A DNA stretch of 64,000 nt, taken from assembly GCF_014696225.1 (NCBI RefSeq), contig NZ_JACJPV010000010.1, positions 1 to 64,000 on the forward strand, in the 5' to 3' direction. The translations under genes were made by a program, and so were the position numbers. This stretch comes from Anabaena sp. FACHB-1237. GTDB lineage: Bacteria > Cyanobacteriota > Cyanobacteriia > Cyanobacteriales > Nostocaceae. Below, one piece after another: positions 7,583-16,603 of this stretch (positions are counted from its first letter, which is position 1; the number at the start of each line of letters is the position of its first letter). Under the pieces are notes generated by a model. It was not told the origin of the DNA, ran no database searches, and worked only from the letters and a program-made list of their open reading frames with translations.

Positions 7583-9022
7583 ATGCTAATCAATGCTCAA
7601 CATCTCTTGCAATATCAACGCTGTCAACGTCGCCCTTTTTTAGATATTTACGGTGACTATACTCAGCGAGAAATCGTTAACGATTTACAATTAAAGATAC
7701 AACAAGACAAAATTATTCACCACCAGTGTGTGGTGTCAAAATTTGCGTATCATCAGCCTGAATATCCTTCAGGAAATTGGCCAGCAGCAGCAGCAGCAAC
7801 TTGGGAATTGATGCAACAAGGTGTAAATTATATTCATCGTGGAGTATTGTTAACTAGTTACAATGATCAGTTTACTTTGTTAAGTCGTCCGGATTTACTG
7901 ATTAAACAACCGGGATTTTCTACTTTTGGTAATTGGCAATATATGCCAGTTAATATTGAGTTGGGTAAACGTCCTAAACAAGAATATCAGGTAATTTTAG
8001 CTTTTCATGCTCAAGTATTAGGAATATTACAAAATGTTAGTGTTAATTATGGAGGTTTAATATTAAGAAATAAAGAGAAAACTTATATAGTGGATCTGGA
8101 TAGGTGGACTGCTTTAATGTTGAATATTTTAAGAGAATATATCGCAATTATAGAGTTGAAAAATGAACCGGAAATTTTTATTTCTCGCCAAAAATGTCAT
8201 CTTTGTCCTTGGTGTAGTTATTGTTATGCGATCGCTCAAAATGAACAACATCTTTCTTTATTACCAGGAGTAACTCCAATTCGTTATCAGCAATTACAAA
8301 ATCTGAATATTGATACCTTGGAAACATTGGCTAAAACCCATCCTAGCACTTTAGAACAGCTTGCAGGATTTGATGGTTATATCGCTCCCAAATTAGTTTT
8401 ACAAGCACAGTCAGTATGTAATAATAAACCTATAGTTTTACCTCATTCTTTACCTATACCTGATATTGCTTATACAGCTAATATCGAACTTTATTTTGAT
8501 ATTGAAGCTCAACCAGATTTAAACTTAAATTATTTATTAGGAGTATTAGTAGTTAATCGAGAAAATAACAGTGAACAGTTTTATTCATTGTTAGCAGAAA
8601 ATCCGGCGCAAGAAGGACTAATTTGGCAACAATTTTTAGAATTAGTAGCACAATATCCCCAAGCACCAATTTATCATTTTTGCGCTTATGAAGTGGATAC
8701 AGTCAAGAAATTAGGCAAACTTTATCGTACACCATATTCACAAATTCAAGCTGTAGTAAGTCGCTTTATTGATATTTATGAATACTTAACGGAAAATGTG
8801 ACTTTACCTATAGAAAGTTATGCTTTAAAAAGCATAGCTCGGTGGTTGGGATTTGAATGGCGTGATCCAGAAATCAGCGGAGCCAAATGTATTTATTGGT
8901 ATGATCAATGGTTAGCATTGGGCGATCGCACTACCTTGGAACTAATTCAACGTTATAATGAGGATGACTGTCGCGCTACTCGCATTGTTAAGGATTGGTT
9001 AGTTAATTTTTTAATAGATTAA
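7583..9022 (+). CDS. TM0106-family RecB-like nuclease with C-terminal DEDD-type nuclease domain
   Basis: A 479-residue putative nuclease. The first half is a RecB/Cas4-like PD-(D/E)XK region with INAQHLLQYQRCQRR at the start and the cysteine group KCHLCPWCSYC near residues 205-215, likely an iron-sulfur cluster as in Cas4 and AddB. A small helical linker follows (GVTPIRYQQLQNLNIDTLET, helix-hairpin-helix-like). The C-terminal part resembles the ribonuclease H-like fold of DEDD 3'-5' exonucleases: YFDIEAQ near residue 304 and YNEDDCRATRIVKDW at the end. No cas genes or repeats are nearby, so this is a stand-alone repair or nucleic-acid processing enzyme. Confidence 0.8.
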   Translation: MLINAQHLLQYQRCQRRPFLDIYGDYTQREIVNDLQLKIQQDKIIHHQCVVSKFAYHQPEYPSGNWPAAAAATWELMQQGVNYIHRGVLLTSYNDQFTLLSRPDLLIKQPGFSTFGNWQYMPVNIELGKRPKQEYQVILAFHAQVLGILQNVSVNYGGLILRNKEKTYIVDLDRWTALMLNILREYIAIIELKNEPEIFISRQKCHLCPWCSYCYAIAQNEQHLSLLPGVTPIRYQQLQNLNIDTLETLAKTHPSTLEQLAGFDGYIAPKLVLQAQSVCNNKPIVLPHSLPIPDIAYTANIELYFDIEAQPDLNLNYLLGVLVVNRENNSEQFYSLLAENPAQEGLIWQQFLELVAQYPQAPIYHFCAYEVDTVKKLGKLYRTPYSQIQAVVSRFIDIYEYLTENVTLPIESYALKSIARWLGFEWRDPEISGAKCIYWYDQWLALGDRTTLELIQRYNEDDCRATRIVKDWLVNFLID

Positions 9023-9060
9023 TATTGATAGATTAATATTGATATATTAATATTGATAGC
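9018..9060. repeat. Short tandem repeat (about 14 bp, three units)
   Basis: Units of GATTAATATTGATA are repeated about three times, starting in the last codons and stop of the nuclease gene and running toward the next gene. Slippage here could change the C-terminus of the nuclease. Confidence 0.75.
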
Positions 9061-9102
9061 TGATGACTGCTTTATCAATTATCAATTGTCAATTTATTTC
9101 CT

Positions 9103-10287
9103 ATGCTGAAACTGATGAAATATAAACGATTATTAGTAATGTTTTGTATCAGTATTTTTACTGTTATTATTTATGTTGTATGGACAAATATAGCTTCTAG
9201 TGCAGTGATAGTGACAGATATAAAATTCTTAGGAGAAGCGATTATTCCCACAGGTTCGTTATTTCAAAATACTGAAATTGGGGGATTATCAGGAATTACC
9301 TATGATGAGAAAAATCGTGTTTATTATAGCATTTCCGATGATAGAGGGTCAAAAGCACCTACTCGTTTTTATACACTTACCATAGACCTCAGTGCAGAAA
9401 AACTTAACGATAAAAATGTGAAAGTTGTGGGAGTTACAAATCTTCTCAATCAAGATAATCAAATATTTGCTCCTGGTACAACAGACACAGAAGGCATAGC
9501 TTTAACAAATCGAGATACTATTTTTGTATCTTCTGAAGGTGATGTAGAAAAATCAGTTAACCCTTTTATTAGCGAATTTGATTTAGTTTCAGGTAAAATT
9601 AGAAACTCTTTAAACGTAGAAAAACGATTTTTACCAGATACTAATAAAAAGCAAGGTATACGTAATAACTTAGGTTTTGAAAGTTTGACCATTACTCCCA
9701 ACCAAGAATACTTATATACAGCCACAGAAAACGCCTTAATTCAGGATGGAACAGCCGCAAAAGAGGGGATAGGGACATCTTGCCGAATTTTGCAATATAA
9801 CCTAGTGACTCAGCAACCAACAGGGGAATTTTTGTATCAAACAGAACCCGTAACTAGTTTATTTAATCCTACGGGAAAATTTGCTAGTGGTTTACCAGAC
9901 TTGGTAGCGCTGGATAATCAGGGACATTTTCTCAGTATTGAACGCAGTTTTACAGGTTTAGGATTTACAATACTGTTATTTGAGGTATCGCTAGACAAAG
10001 CGAGTAACATTCAGAACCTAGATAGTGTTGTCACTGATGATAGGATAAATATTAAACCTGTAGAAAAAAAACTGATACTAGATCTACGCAGCTTAGATGT
10101 ATCATTAGATAATATTGAAGGCTTAACTCTGGGTGCTAAATTAGCTGATGGACAGCGATCATTAATTCTTATCAGTGACAATAACTTCAATAGACTACAA
10201 AAAACCCAAATTCTAGGCTTTAAACTCCAAATAGAATCTCCTTGGACTAGATTATTACGTCGCTTAGGTCTGGGTAATTCTCAGTAA
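9103..10287 (+). CDS. Esterase-like activity of phytase family protein (secreted beta-propeller)
   Basis: A 394-residue protein with an N-terminal membrane/signal segment (LVMFCISIFTVIIYVVW, about residues 10-26). A phytase-like beta-propeller domain follows: GGLSGITYDEKNRVYYSISD near residue 65 with the typical DDRG, TDTEGIAL near 127, and LGFESLTITPNQEYLYTATE near 190. Family members are secreted or periplasmic and are thought to be phosphoesterases acting on phytate-like or other phosphate esters. It starts 80 bases after the nuclease gene and is probably separately expressed. No phosphate-stress (Pho) box was identified by eye. Confidence 0.8.
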   Translation: MLKLMKYKRLLVMFCISIFTVIIYVVWTNIASSAVIVTDIKFLGEAIIPTGSLFQNTEIGGLSGITYDEKNRVYYSISDDRGSKAPTRFYTLTIDLSAEKLNDKNVKVVGVTNLLNQDNQIFAPGTTDTEGIALTNRDTIFVSSEGDVEKSVNPFISEFDLVSGKIRNSLNVEKRFLPDTNKKQGIRNNLGFESLTITPNQEYLYTATENALIQDGTAAKEGIGTSCRILQYNLVTQQPTGEFLYQTEPVTSLFNPTGKFASGLPDLVALDNQGHFLSIERSFTGLGFTILLFEVSLDKASNIQNLDSVVTDDRINIKPVEKKLILDLRSLDVSLDNIEGLTLGAKLADGQRSLILISDNNFNRLQKTQILGFKLQIESPWTRLLRRLGLGNSQ

Positions 10288-10318
10288 TAGAGATAGGAGA
10301 TAGGAGTAAAAATTATCG

Positions 10319-10346
10319 TGGGGACAATTCATGAATTGTCCCTACA
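10319..10346. repeat. Palindromic repeat around AATTCATGAATT
   Basis: The centre GACAATTCATGAATTGTC is a perfect inverted repeat. Related copies lie at 43352-43379 (variant GTAATTCATGAATTAC) and 52381-52408. The three copies keep self-complementarity while changing flanking bases. Confidence 0.7.
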
Positions 10347-10386
10347 AGAGTTGTAGAGACGTTTTATAAAACGTCTTTACATGAGT

Positions 10387-10490
10387 TAATCTGTTGTGCC
10401 TTTAAATTGAATAATTAATACAAGCAAGATGCTTGTGCTACTGTAACTTCAGGTTTTTTAATTATACAGTGAGTGCTGCACATTAGCTTA
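10387..10490 (+). repeat. MITE family 2, copy 1
   Basis: About 104 bp, ending in ATTAGCTTA with an internal hairpin CAAGCAAGATGCTTG and the conserved stretch TATACAGTGAGTGCTGCACA. It is nearly identical to the copies at 34360 and 50143 (the latter inverted). Confidence 0.8.
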
Positions 10491-10510
10491 TCTAAGCATT
10501 GATTAAATCA

Positions 10511-10740
10511 GGTATGAAATTGAGAAATTGAAAATTTGAAACTTTGCATCTAACACACTGGAAGTACTTCACTTGGCTGATACGCGAAACAAAATTCATA
10601 CCGCCATTATGCAATGTCATGATCGGGGCGTTGCTGATTAAGGGTATGATGAAAGTTTCAAGCAGAGGTACTCCATGTACGCAAGAGTAAGATTTTCATT
10701 TTTGTAACTTTTCCATTTCATACTCTAATTCAGCAAGGCC
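10511..10740 (+). repeat. MITE family 3, partial plus complete copy
   Basis: At 10511-10603 there is a degraded body (GGTATGAAATTGAGAAATTG and so on). At 10627-10740 an element has ends GGCGTTGCTGATTAAGGG and CTAATTCAGCAAGGCC that are inverted repeats of each other. It is related to the element at 37999-38132. No target duplication is visible here. Confidence 0.65.
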
Positions 10741-10918
10741 GGAAAAAAATGAGCGTGTTCAGGTACAATAACGCTTTTGGCGATTAAAACAAAACTCAAG
10801 TTAAATAAAACCCAAGAAATATTAATGACTAAATACGCTGGTATACTTAGGTTTACTTATAATCTGAGAGCGATCGCTCATCTCCAAAAACGAGATGAAA
10901 AATTTTTTCTCAAAACCC

Positions 10919-10946
10919 TTGACAAATAAAAAAATCTGGTTAATAA
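10919..10946 (+). promoter_or_regulatory. Sigma-70-type promoter of tRNA-Asp
   Basis: TTGACA at 10919-10924, a 16-base spacer and TAATAA at 10941-10946, about 50 bases before the tRNA. Confidence 0.6.
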
Positions 10947-10999
10947 TAGGGAAAGTCAAGAACGACAAAAACAGTACGCACAAAACAAGCGTAAACTAA

Positions 11000-11073
11000 G
11001 GGACTGTAGTTCAATTGGTTAGAGCACCGCCCTGTCACGGCGGAAGTTGCGGGTTCGAGCCCCGTCAGTCCCG
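11000..11073 (+). tRNA. tRNA-Asp (anticodon GTC)
   Basis: A 74-base cloverleaf. Acceptor GGGACTG pairs with CAGTCCC, discriminator G is at 11073, the anticodon arm CCGCC-CTGTCAC-GGCGG gives anticodon GTC, and the T arm contains GGGTTCGAGCCCC. CCA is not encoded. Confidence 0.97.
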
Positions 11074-11177
11074 TTATAAAAATCTATAAACAAACTTTCT
11101 TGAGTTGTTGTTACAAATATTAACGCAAGAATTATGCAGCATAAGTTATAGTCTAACTTAATTACCACGAATTTGAA

Positions 11178-11450
11178 GTGTCTGTGTTAAACCCTATTTA
11201 TTACTTAATTCATGGGATACAACAATTACTGATCCCGATATGTTTTTTGACAGCTTGGACTGTAACTATTCTGGTATTTGTTAACATTATCAATGCCACA
11301 AGATATACAGTGAAAACTGCTCAAAAAATGCGCGAAATACCCTGTCATAATTGCCAATTTTTTACCAATAATTATCGCTTGAAATGTACTGTAAATCCTT
11401 ATATTGCAAATACAGAAGAAGCAATAGGTTGTAAGGATTATATGAGATAA
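11178..11450 (+). CDS. Small membrane protein with C-terminal cysteine motif, function unknown
   Basis: A 90-residue protein beginning with GTG (MSVLNPIYYLIHG). One transmembrane helix lies at about residues 17-39 (LLIPICFLTAWTVTILVFVN). A short cytoplasmic or lumenal domain follows with CHNC near residues 56-59 and two more cysteines near 70 and 84, which could bind a metal or form disulfides. It appears to be one of the small conserved cyanobacterial proteins without assigned function. It lies 105 bases after tRNA-Asp and 77 bases before gatB on the same strand. Confidence 0.65.
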   Translation: MSVLNPIYYLIHGIQQLLIPICFLTAWTVTILVFVNIINATRYTVKTAQKMREIPCHNCQFFTNNYRLKCTVNPYIANTEEAIGCKDYMR

Positions 11451-11527
11451 TTAATGTTTGGGGATATTTTTCCCTAAACCGTGAAAATTAACCTAAAATT
11501 ACCTGTGATAAACCCAAGCTAAAAAGT

Positions 11528-13003
11528 ATGACCACTGCAATACCTGTAAAAACTGAATACGAAGCAATTATAGGCTTAGAAACTCATTGTCAACTAAGTA
11601 CAAACACAAAAATATTTTCCAATAGTTCTACAGCTTTTGGTGCTGAACCTAATACTAATATTGATCCAGTTTGTATGGGTTTACCTGGAGTTTTACCTGT
11701 ATTAAATGCTAAGGTTCTGGAATATGCTGTAAAAACTGGTTTAGCTTTAAATTGTCAAATCGCTAAATATAGTAAATTTGACCGTAAACAATATTTTTAT
11801 CCTGATTTACCTAAAAATTACCAAATTTCTCAGTATGATCTTCCCATTGCTGAACATGGTTATTTAGAAATTGAGTTGGTAGCAGCAGATGGTGATCCTA
11901 TTCGTAAGCGCATTGGTATTACTCGTTTACACATGGAAGAAGATGCTGGTAAGTTAGTACACGCTGGGAGCGATCGCCTATCTGGTTCTAGCTATTCTCT
12001 CGTAGACTATAACCGTGCTGGTGTTCCTTTGGTAGAAATTGTATCTGAACCTGATTTACGCACAGGAGAAGAAGCTGCTGCTTATGTACAAGAATTACGA
12101 CGAATTGTCAGATATCTAGGCGTAAGTGATGGTAATATGCAAGAAGGATCACTGCGTTGTGATGTAAATATATCTGTCCGTCCTTTGGGACAAAAGGAGT
12201 TTGGGGTTAAGGTAGAAATTAAAAACATGAACTCCTTTAGTGCGATTCAAAAAGCTATTGATTATGAAATAGAGCGTCAAATTGCAGCTATTGAGGCTGG
12301 TGAACGTATTATCCAAGAAACTCGTCTGTGGGAGGAAGGTTCACAACGCACTAGTAGTATGCGAGTCAAGGAAGGGTCAAGTGACTATCGCTACTTCCCT
12401 GAACCAGATTTAGGACCGATACAAGTTTCTCCAGAACAATTGTCTACTTGGAAGGATGAGTTACCAGAATTACCAGCAGAAAAACGTCATCGCTATGAAA
12501 GTGAGTTGGGACTTTCTGCTTATGATACAGGGGTGTTAACTGAAGATAAACCAGTATCAGAATATTTTGAAAAGGCGATCGCTGCCGGTGCAAATCCTAA
12601 ATCTGCGGCTAATTGGATCACTCAAGATATCGCAGCTTACCTGAATAAACAAAAACTTACCATATCCGAAATTAAACTGAGTCCTACAAATTTAGCTGAT
12701 GTGATTACTCGCATTGAAAATGGTAAAATTAGTAACGCTCAAGCTAAGGAAAAACTCGTTGATTTATTAAATGGTGTTTCTCCAGAGGAAGCATTTGCTG
12801 GCCAAGAATTGATTTCTGATCCTAGCATTTTAGGGCCAATCATAGATGAAATTATTGCTGCTAATGCTCAACAAGTCGAAAAATACCGCAATGGTAATAC
12901 TAATCTCAAAGGGTTTTTTGTAGGACAAGTTTTGAAAAAAACCAACAAACGCGCAGAACCAAAGTTAACCAACCAACTGGTAGAACAAAAATTAAATGAA
13001 TAA
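11528..13003 (+). CDS. gatB: Aspartyl/glutamyl-tRNA amidotransferase subunit B
   Basis: A 491-residue protein of standard length. GatB is the kinase/tRNA-binding subunit of GatCAB, which converts Glu-tRNA(Gln) to Gln-tRNA(Gln), and in many bacteria Asp-tRNA(Asn) to Asn-tRNA(Asn). The signature YEAIIGLETHCQL starts near residue 11. The catalytic cradle shows KFDRKQYFYPDLPKNYQISQ, RLHMEEDAGK and VDYNRAGVPLVEIVSEPD. The C-terminal YqeY-like helical tail (residues about 340-491) includes NPKSAANWITQDIAAYLNKQ. gatA and gatC are not in the window. A terminator follows. Confidence 0.98.
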   Translation: MTTAIPVKTEYEAIIGLETHCQLSTNTKIFSNSSTAFGAEPNTNIDPVCMGLPGVLPVLNAKVLEYAVKTGLALNCQIAKYSKFDRKQYFYPDLPKNYQISQYDLPIAEHGYLEIELVAADGDPIRKRIGITRLHMEEDAGKLVHAGSDRLSGSSYSLVDYNRAGVPLVEIVSEPDLRTGEEAAAYVQELRRIVRYLGVSDGNMQEGSLRCDVNISVRPLGQKEFGVKVEIKNMNSFSAIQKAIDYEIERQIAAIEAGERIIQETRLWEEGSQRTSSMRVKEGSSDYRYFPEPDLGPIQVSPEQLSTWKDELPELPAEKRHRYESELGLSAYDTGVLTEDKPVSEYFEKAIAAGANPKSAANWITQDIAAYLNKQKLTISEIKLSPTNLADVITRIENGKISNAQAKEKLVDLLNGVSPEEAFAGQELISDPSILGPIIDEIIAANAQQVEKYRNGNTNLKGFFVGQVLKKTNKRAEPKLTNQLVEQKLNE

Positions 13004-13066
13004 ATGGTGATACCCCTCATCCCCAAAGTGGTATAATCTGATTTCAAGACGCAACTTGATATTTGA

Positions 13067-13101
13067 GGAAAGTTAATTTGTTGACTTTCCTTCTTTTTTT
13101 T
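13067..13101 (+). terminator. Rho-independent terminator after gatB
   Basis: GGAAAGTTAA pairs with TTGACTTTCC (one G-T pair) across a short loop, followed by TTCTTTTTTTT. Confidence 0.85.
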
Positions 13102-13925
13102 GGATGTGATATGATTACTGTATTATCTGTGTTTCGCGCCAAGTCCCTAAGTGCTAAAGTCGCAAAGTTTATTTACAGTTATCTGAAATCTGAAAAAAGT
13201 TTTGTTTTTGAGTTTTGTAAACCTTGACTTTTCCCTCGCAAAATGATATTTTTACAATGGGAATATAGGCCTTTTTAAAAAATCTTGCTTACACTCTATT
13301 ATATTTAATATCACTATCATACCAAATTCGCCCACTCAGTAAACCTCAAAAATAAGGTTTTTTCTCACGCAGAGACGCAGAGCTACACAGAGGAAGGGTT
13401 TGATAAATGGAGTTGGTGATGTTAAATTATAGTTTTTTAGCGAAATTGACATGAAGTTACAGGAAAATTAATCTTATGGCGGGAATTACCGGTATTTTTA
13501 GGAAATTTTTATGAAACACCTATGGTAGCTTCATGAAAACTTTATCAAAAAAGGGTGATACCCCTGATACCTATAATGTTATATTATGCAGAGTAGATGC
13601 ACCCTGATGATATTGGAGAGCTATTTAGGTAGCTCTCTTTTACTGAAAATAGCTATAGTCCAGTAACTTTACTCAGGACTTACGCAACTGGCACATTGGT
13701 AGGGTGCGGTTCGACAAGCTCACCAACCACGTCAGATAGTATAAATCATGTAAATAACCAAATTGTTGATATCTGACGCACCCACTCAACAGATTTTTTA
13801 CTGTGACACTTGCGTAAGTCCTATTACTGTTAAAGACTAATTTGGCATTTTTCTAGCTGAAAATTACCATCAACAGATAAACTCACAATAGAGAGAAAAA
13901 TACTATCTAATAGTGAGCAAGATTT
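13102..13925. other. Intergenic region between gatB and argJ
   Basis: About 820 bases without a supported gene. It holds a short repeat TCTCACGCAGAGACGCAGAG at 13362-13393, also found inside smc, and a MITE family 1 copy at 13674-13823. A short inverted repeat AGAGCTATTTAGGTAGCTCT occurs near 13617. Confidence 0.6.
13674..13823 (+). repeat. MITE family 1, copy 2 (150 bp, 5-bp target duplication)
   Basis: Ends CAGGACTTACGCAA and TTGCGTAAGTCCTA are near-perfect inverted repeats. TTACT is duplicated at 13669-13673 and 13824-13828. The centre holds a palindrome whose left arm (GTAGGGTGCG/TCAG) is interrupted by the 23-bp module at 13709-13731. Confidence 0.9.
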
Positions 13926-15167
13926 ATGGGAGAATGGCGCAAAATTAGTGGTGGTGTTACTGCACCTAAAGGATATAAAGCCGCAGGTATTACTGCTGGT
14001 TTGAAGGCTTCTGGTTTACCTGATTTAGCTTTAATAGTATCAGATGTGGATGCGATCGCTGCTGGTGTATTTACTACCAGTCATGTTAGAGCCGCTTGTG
14101 TAGATTATTGTAGACAAATATTGCAAGTTAAACCTAGTGCTAGGGCTATACTCTGTAATTCGGGACAAGCTAACGCTGCAACTGGTGAACAAGGTATTAA
14201 GGATGCTCAAGAAAGTGCAGACTTATTGGCTAGAGAATTAGGTATTAACCCGGAGTCTATTTTACTTGCTTCTACAGGAGTTATTGGACAGAGAATTAAA
14301 ATGGATGCGCTGCGAGGTGGAATACCTAAATTAGTGGCCGTACTTTCGGAAACTGGTTCAGAAGCTGCATCATCAGCGATAATTACCACAGATTTAGTTA
14401 CTAAAAGTATAGCTTTAGAAACTACTATCGGCGATCGCCCTGTGAGAATTGGTGGTATTGCCAAAGGTTCTGGTATGATACATCCTAATATGGCCACCAT
14501 GTTAGCCTTCGTTACCTGTGATGCGGCTGTTTCACCCCATTTATGGCAACAAATGTTAACTAGATCAGCTAATAAAACTTTTAATTCCATCACAGTAGAT
14601 GGTGATACTAGTACAAATGATAGTTTAATCGCTTTAACAAATGGTCAATCTCGTACCCCAGCAATTACAGAAATGGGTATAGAAGGAGATAAACTAGAAG
14701 GAATGTTAACAGAAGTATGTCAATATTTAGCAAAGGCGATCGCCCGCGATGGAGAAGGTGCAACTTGTTTAATAGAGGTAGAAGTTATAGGCGCACATAC
14801 GGAAGTAGCAGCGCGACAAATAGCTAAAACTATAGCGGGTTCATCCCTAGTTAAATCAGCCATATTCGGACGTGATCCCAACTGGGGACGCATAGCAGGA
14901 GCAGCAGGACGCGCCGGAGTACCTTTTGAGCAAGATGATTTAAGTATTAAACTAGGAGACTTCCTTCTATTTCAAAATGGGCAACCCGTAAACTTTGATA
15001 AGGCGGCGGCTAGTACATATTTAAAACAAGCAGCTGAAGGTGCATATTTGCAAGATGATACTGTAAAAATATCTGTAAATATTGGTAGCGGTAATAGTAG
15101 TGGTAAAGCTTGGGGTTGTGATTTGAGTTATGATTATGTGAAAATTAACGCTCACTATACCACCTAA
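13926..15167 (+). CDS. argJ: Bifunctional ornithine acetyltransferase / N-acetylglutamate synthase
   Basis: A 413-residue enzyme of the cyclic arginine pathway. It moves the acetyl group from N-acetylornithine to glutamate and can also use acetyl-CoA. The precursor self-cleaves before a threonine in MIHPNMATMLAF (near residue 190) to give alpha and beta chains; the motif is intact. IFGRDPNWGRIAGAAGRAG near residue 315 and GCDLSYDYVKINAHYTT at the C-terminus are family signatures. Another arginine gene, argC, is about 28 kb away and not linked. The start ATG gives MGEWRKISGGVTAPKG, the normal N-terminus. Confidence 0.97.
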   Translation: MGEWRKISGGVTAPKGYKAAGITAGLKASGLPDLALIVSDVDAIAAGVFTTSHVRAACVDYCRQILQVKPSARAILCNSGQANAATGEQGIKDAQESADLLARELGINPESILLASTGVIGQRIKMDALRGGIPKLVAVLSETGSEAASSAIITTDLVTKSIALETTIGDRPVRIGGIAKGSGMIHPNMATMLAFVTCDAAVSPHLWQQMLTRSANKTFNSITVDGDTSTNDSLIALTNGQSRTPAITEMGIEGDKLEGMLTEVCQYLAKAIARDGEGATCLIEVEVIGAHTEVAARQIAKTIAGSSLVKSAIFGRDPNWGRIAGAAGRAGVPFEQDDLSIKLGDFLLFQNGQPVNFDKAAASTYLKQAAEGAYLQDDTVKISVNIGSGNSSGKAWGCDLSYDYVKINAHYTT

Positions 15168-15260
15168 TCTAATCCATTGTGGATGGTAGTGCAGGTATCT
15201 TCCCTGCCATAGTAATCAATATTAACCTTTTTTAACTTCTTTAAATACTTGTAAATACTC

Positions 15261-15704
15261 ATGCATCTAAAATCAATCAAATTGCTGGGTAGACTTTTGT
15301 GTTTAGCTAGTATAATCAGCTACCTATCATTTTTCTGGAGTCCTCCAGCCACAGCATTAACACAGATTAAAATTCTTGATGTGTCCTATAAAGATTGTCC
15401 CACAGAATTATCCACAGGAGCAGTTACCAGTAATGGTTCATCTGCTGCAAATTGCTTTATTGTCACAGGAAAAGCCAAAAACGATACTTATAAAACTGTG
15501 TATGATGCGGACATTTTTGGTAGAATTTATGACGCTAATAATGATCCAGTATTGCAAAACCGTACTCGCTTAGGTTCAATAGCAGAAGTACCTCCAGGTA
15601 TCAGTAATTTTGAGTTGAGAATTTCTGTACCTGCTAACCAACCGTTACCATTGCAACTCAAGCAATTTAAAGCCGCAGGTTTTACTGGAGTAGTACGGAG
15701 GTAG
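15261..15704 (+). CDS. Exported protein of unknown function
   Basis: A 147-residue protein with a clear signal peptide: MHLKSIKLLGRLLCLASI, hydrophobic up to about residue 26, with probable cleavage after ATA in PPATALTQIK. The mature part (about 115 residues) contains two cysteines (CPTEL and ANCFIVTGK) that could form a disulfide, and beta-rich sequence such as DADIFGRIYDANNDPVLQNR and ISNFELRISVPANQPLPLQL. This pattern fits a small immunoglobulin-like or FxLYD-type domain, but I do not recognise a named family. It probably acts in the periplasm. It lies 93 bases after argJ. Confidence 0.7.
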   Translation: MHLKSIKLLGRLLCLASIISYLSFFWSPPATALTQIKILDVSYKDCPTELSTGAVTSNGSSAANCFIVTGKAKNDTYKTVYDADIFGRIYDANNDPVLQNRTRLGSIAEVPPGISNFELRISVPANQPLPLQLKQFKAAGFTGVVRR

Positions 15705-15706
15705 GG

Positions 15707-15738
15707 AGTCGGGAGTCGGGGGTGCAGGGTGCAGGGTG
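15707..15738. repeat. Heptanucleotide tandem repeats
   Basis: GGGAGTC repeats followed by GGGTGCA repeats, directly after a stop codon. Such 7-bp arrays are frequent in this window and typical of Nostocales. Confidence 0.75.
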
Positions 15739-15783
15739 CGAAGTTTTGGGTTTAGCACTGCTAAACCCCCACTGACTTCTGAC

Positions 15784-16059
15784 TTAAACGCCGAACATAG
15801 TGGCACGGGCTAAACCGTTTAAAACGTCACCAATAATATTCAATGCTATAAATGCAAGTATAGGCGAAAAATCCATACCACCCACAGCAGGAATAATAGA
15901 GCGAAATAGGTTGAGGTAAGGATCGCATATTTGACTTAAAGCAGAAAATGGCTGATTATACCAGTTTATAGTGGGAAACCATGTTAATAAAACCCGAATA
16001 ATTAGCAAGTAGCTGTAAAGAGCAACAAAAGTAGATAAAGTTGTGATCAGTAAATTCAT
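15784..16059 (-). CDS. YggT family membrane protein
   Basis: A 91-residue protein with two hydrophobic segments: LLITTLSTFVALYSYLLIIR at residues about 3-22, and a second from about residue 62 (GGMDFSPILAFIALNIIGDV). Between them lies the family core VLLTWFPTINWYNQPFSALSQICDPYLNLFRSIIP, where the conserved DPYL(N)xFR motif is plain. YggT proteins are linked to membrane organisation, cell division or osmotic adaptation; cyanobacterial and plastid members (CCB3/YlmG) affect thylakoid biogenesis and nucleoid distribution. The start ATG is well defined. Confidence 0.92.
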   Translation of the reverse strand: MNLLITTLSTFVALYSYLLIIRVLLTWFPTINWYNQPFSALSQICDPYLNLFRSIIPAVGGMDFSPILAFIALNIIGDVLNGLARATMFGV

Positions 16060-16151
16060 AGAGGTTGTATTTCCTGTGAATTTGTCAAGTATAGGTTCAT
16101 GATTGATTTTAACTTAGCTTCCATGATGCTATGTGAGAAAATATCAGGAAT

Positions 16152-16481
16152 TTAGTCTTCTATAAAAGAACTTTCTTTCACCTGACTAGAAGAGTTAGCA
16201 TTTACATTACTCAATTGTCGTCTGACATCATCAATAGTGGCATTCAGTTGAGCAATTTTATCTTCTAGTGATCGCTTAGTAGATTCTATCTCTACAGTGT
16301 CTTGCTGAGTAGCTCTGAACTGTTTCTTTTTTCTTTTTCCCTCTATGTCTGTTAATTCTACATCTTCGTCTAATTGATTATCTAACCTATTAGCCATTAC
16401 TGCACCCACAATACCACCAACTACACCCCCAATCAATGTTCCTAGCAAAAAACCACCAAGGAAACCATCTTGCTGACTCAT
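16152..16481 (-). CDS. Glycine-zipper membrane protein (YtxH-like), function unknown
   Basis: About 109 residues starting at MSQQDGFLGG. The start is chosen because AAAGGTGATA sits as a ribosome site just before it; a frame opening seven codons upstream would swallow that site. Residues 7-33 form a glycine-zipper membrane helix (GGFLLGTLIGGVVGGIVGAV) and the rest is a charged coiled-coil (ESTKRSLEDKIAQLNATIDD). The layout matches YtxH-like small stress or envelope proteins. It is on the same strand as the YggT gene 92 bases downstream and could be co-transcribed with it. Confidence 0.75.
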   Translation of the reverse strand: MSQQDGFLGGFLLGTLIGGVVGGIVGAVMANRLDNQLDEDVELTDIEGKRKKKQFRATQQDTVEIESTKRSLEDKIAQLNATIDDVRRQLSNVNANSSSQVKESSFIED

Positions 16482-16603
16482 ATTTTTATCACCTTTTAAC
16501 AATTTACAATAGTTGTATTAAATCAAATCCTAGAGTATTAGCGGAGTTGGGAGTCGGGAGTCGGAAGCATGGGTAAATTTCTTTCTTCGCACTCTTGTGA
16601 CTC

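Larger units (their letters stand above)
10288..10999. other. Intergenic region packed with dispersed repeats
   Basis: About 700 bases before tRNA-Asp hold a palindromic repeat, one MITE family 2 copy, one partial and one complete MITE family 3-like copy and the tRNA promoter. No protein gene is supported. Confidence 0.6.

Noticed and set aside
7583..9022. RecB-like nuclease as a Cas4 of a CRISPR system
   Set aside because: It has a DEDD-type second half and the length of the TM0106 family, and no other cas gene or array is present.
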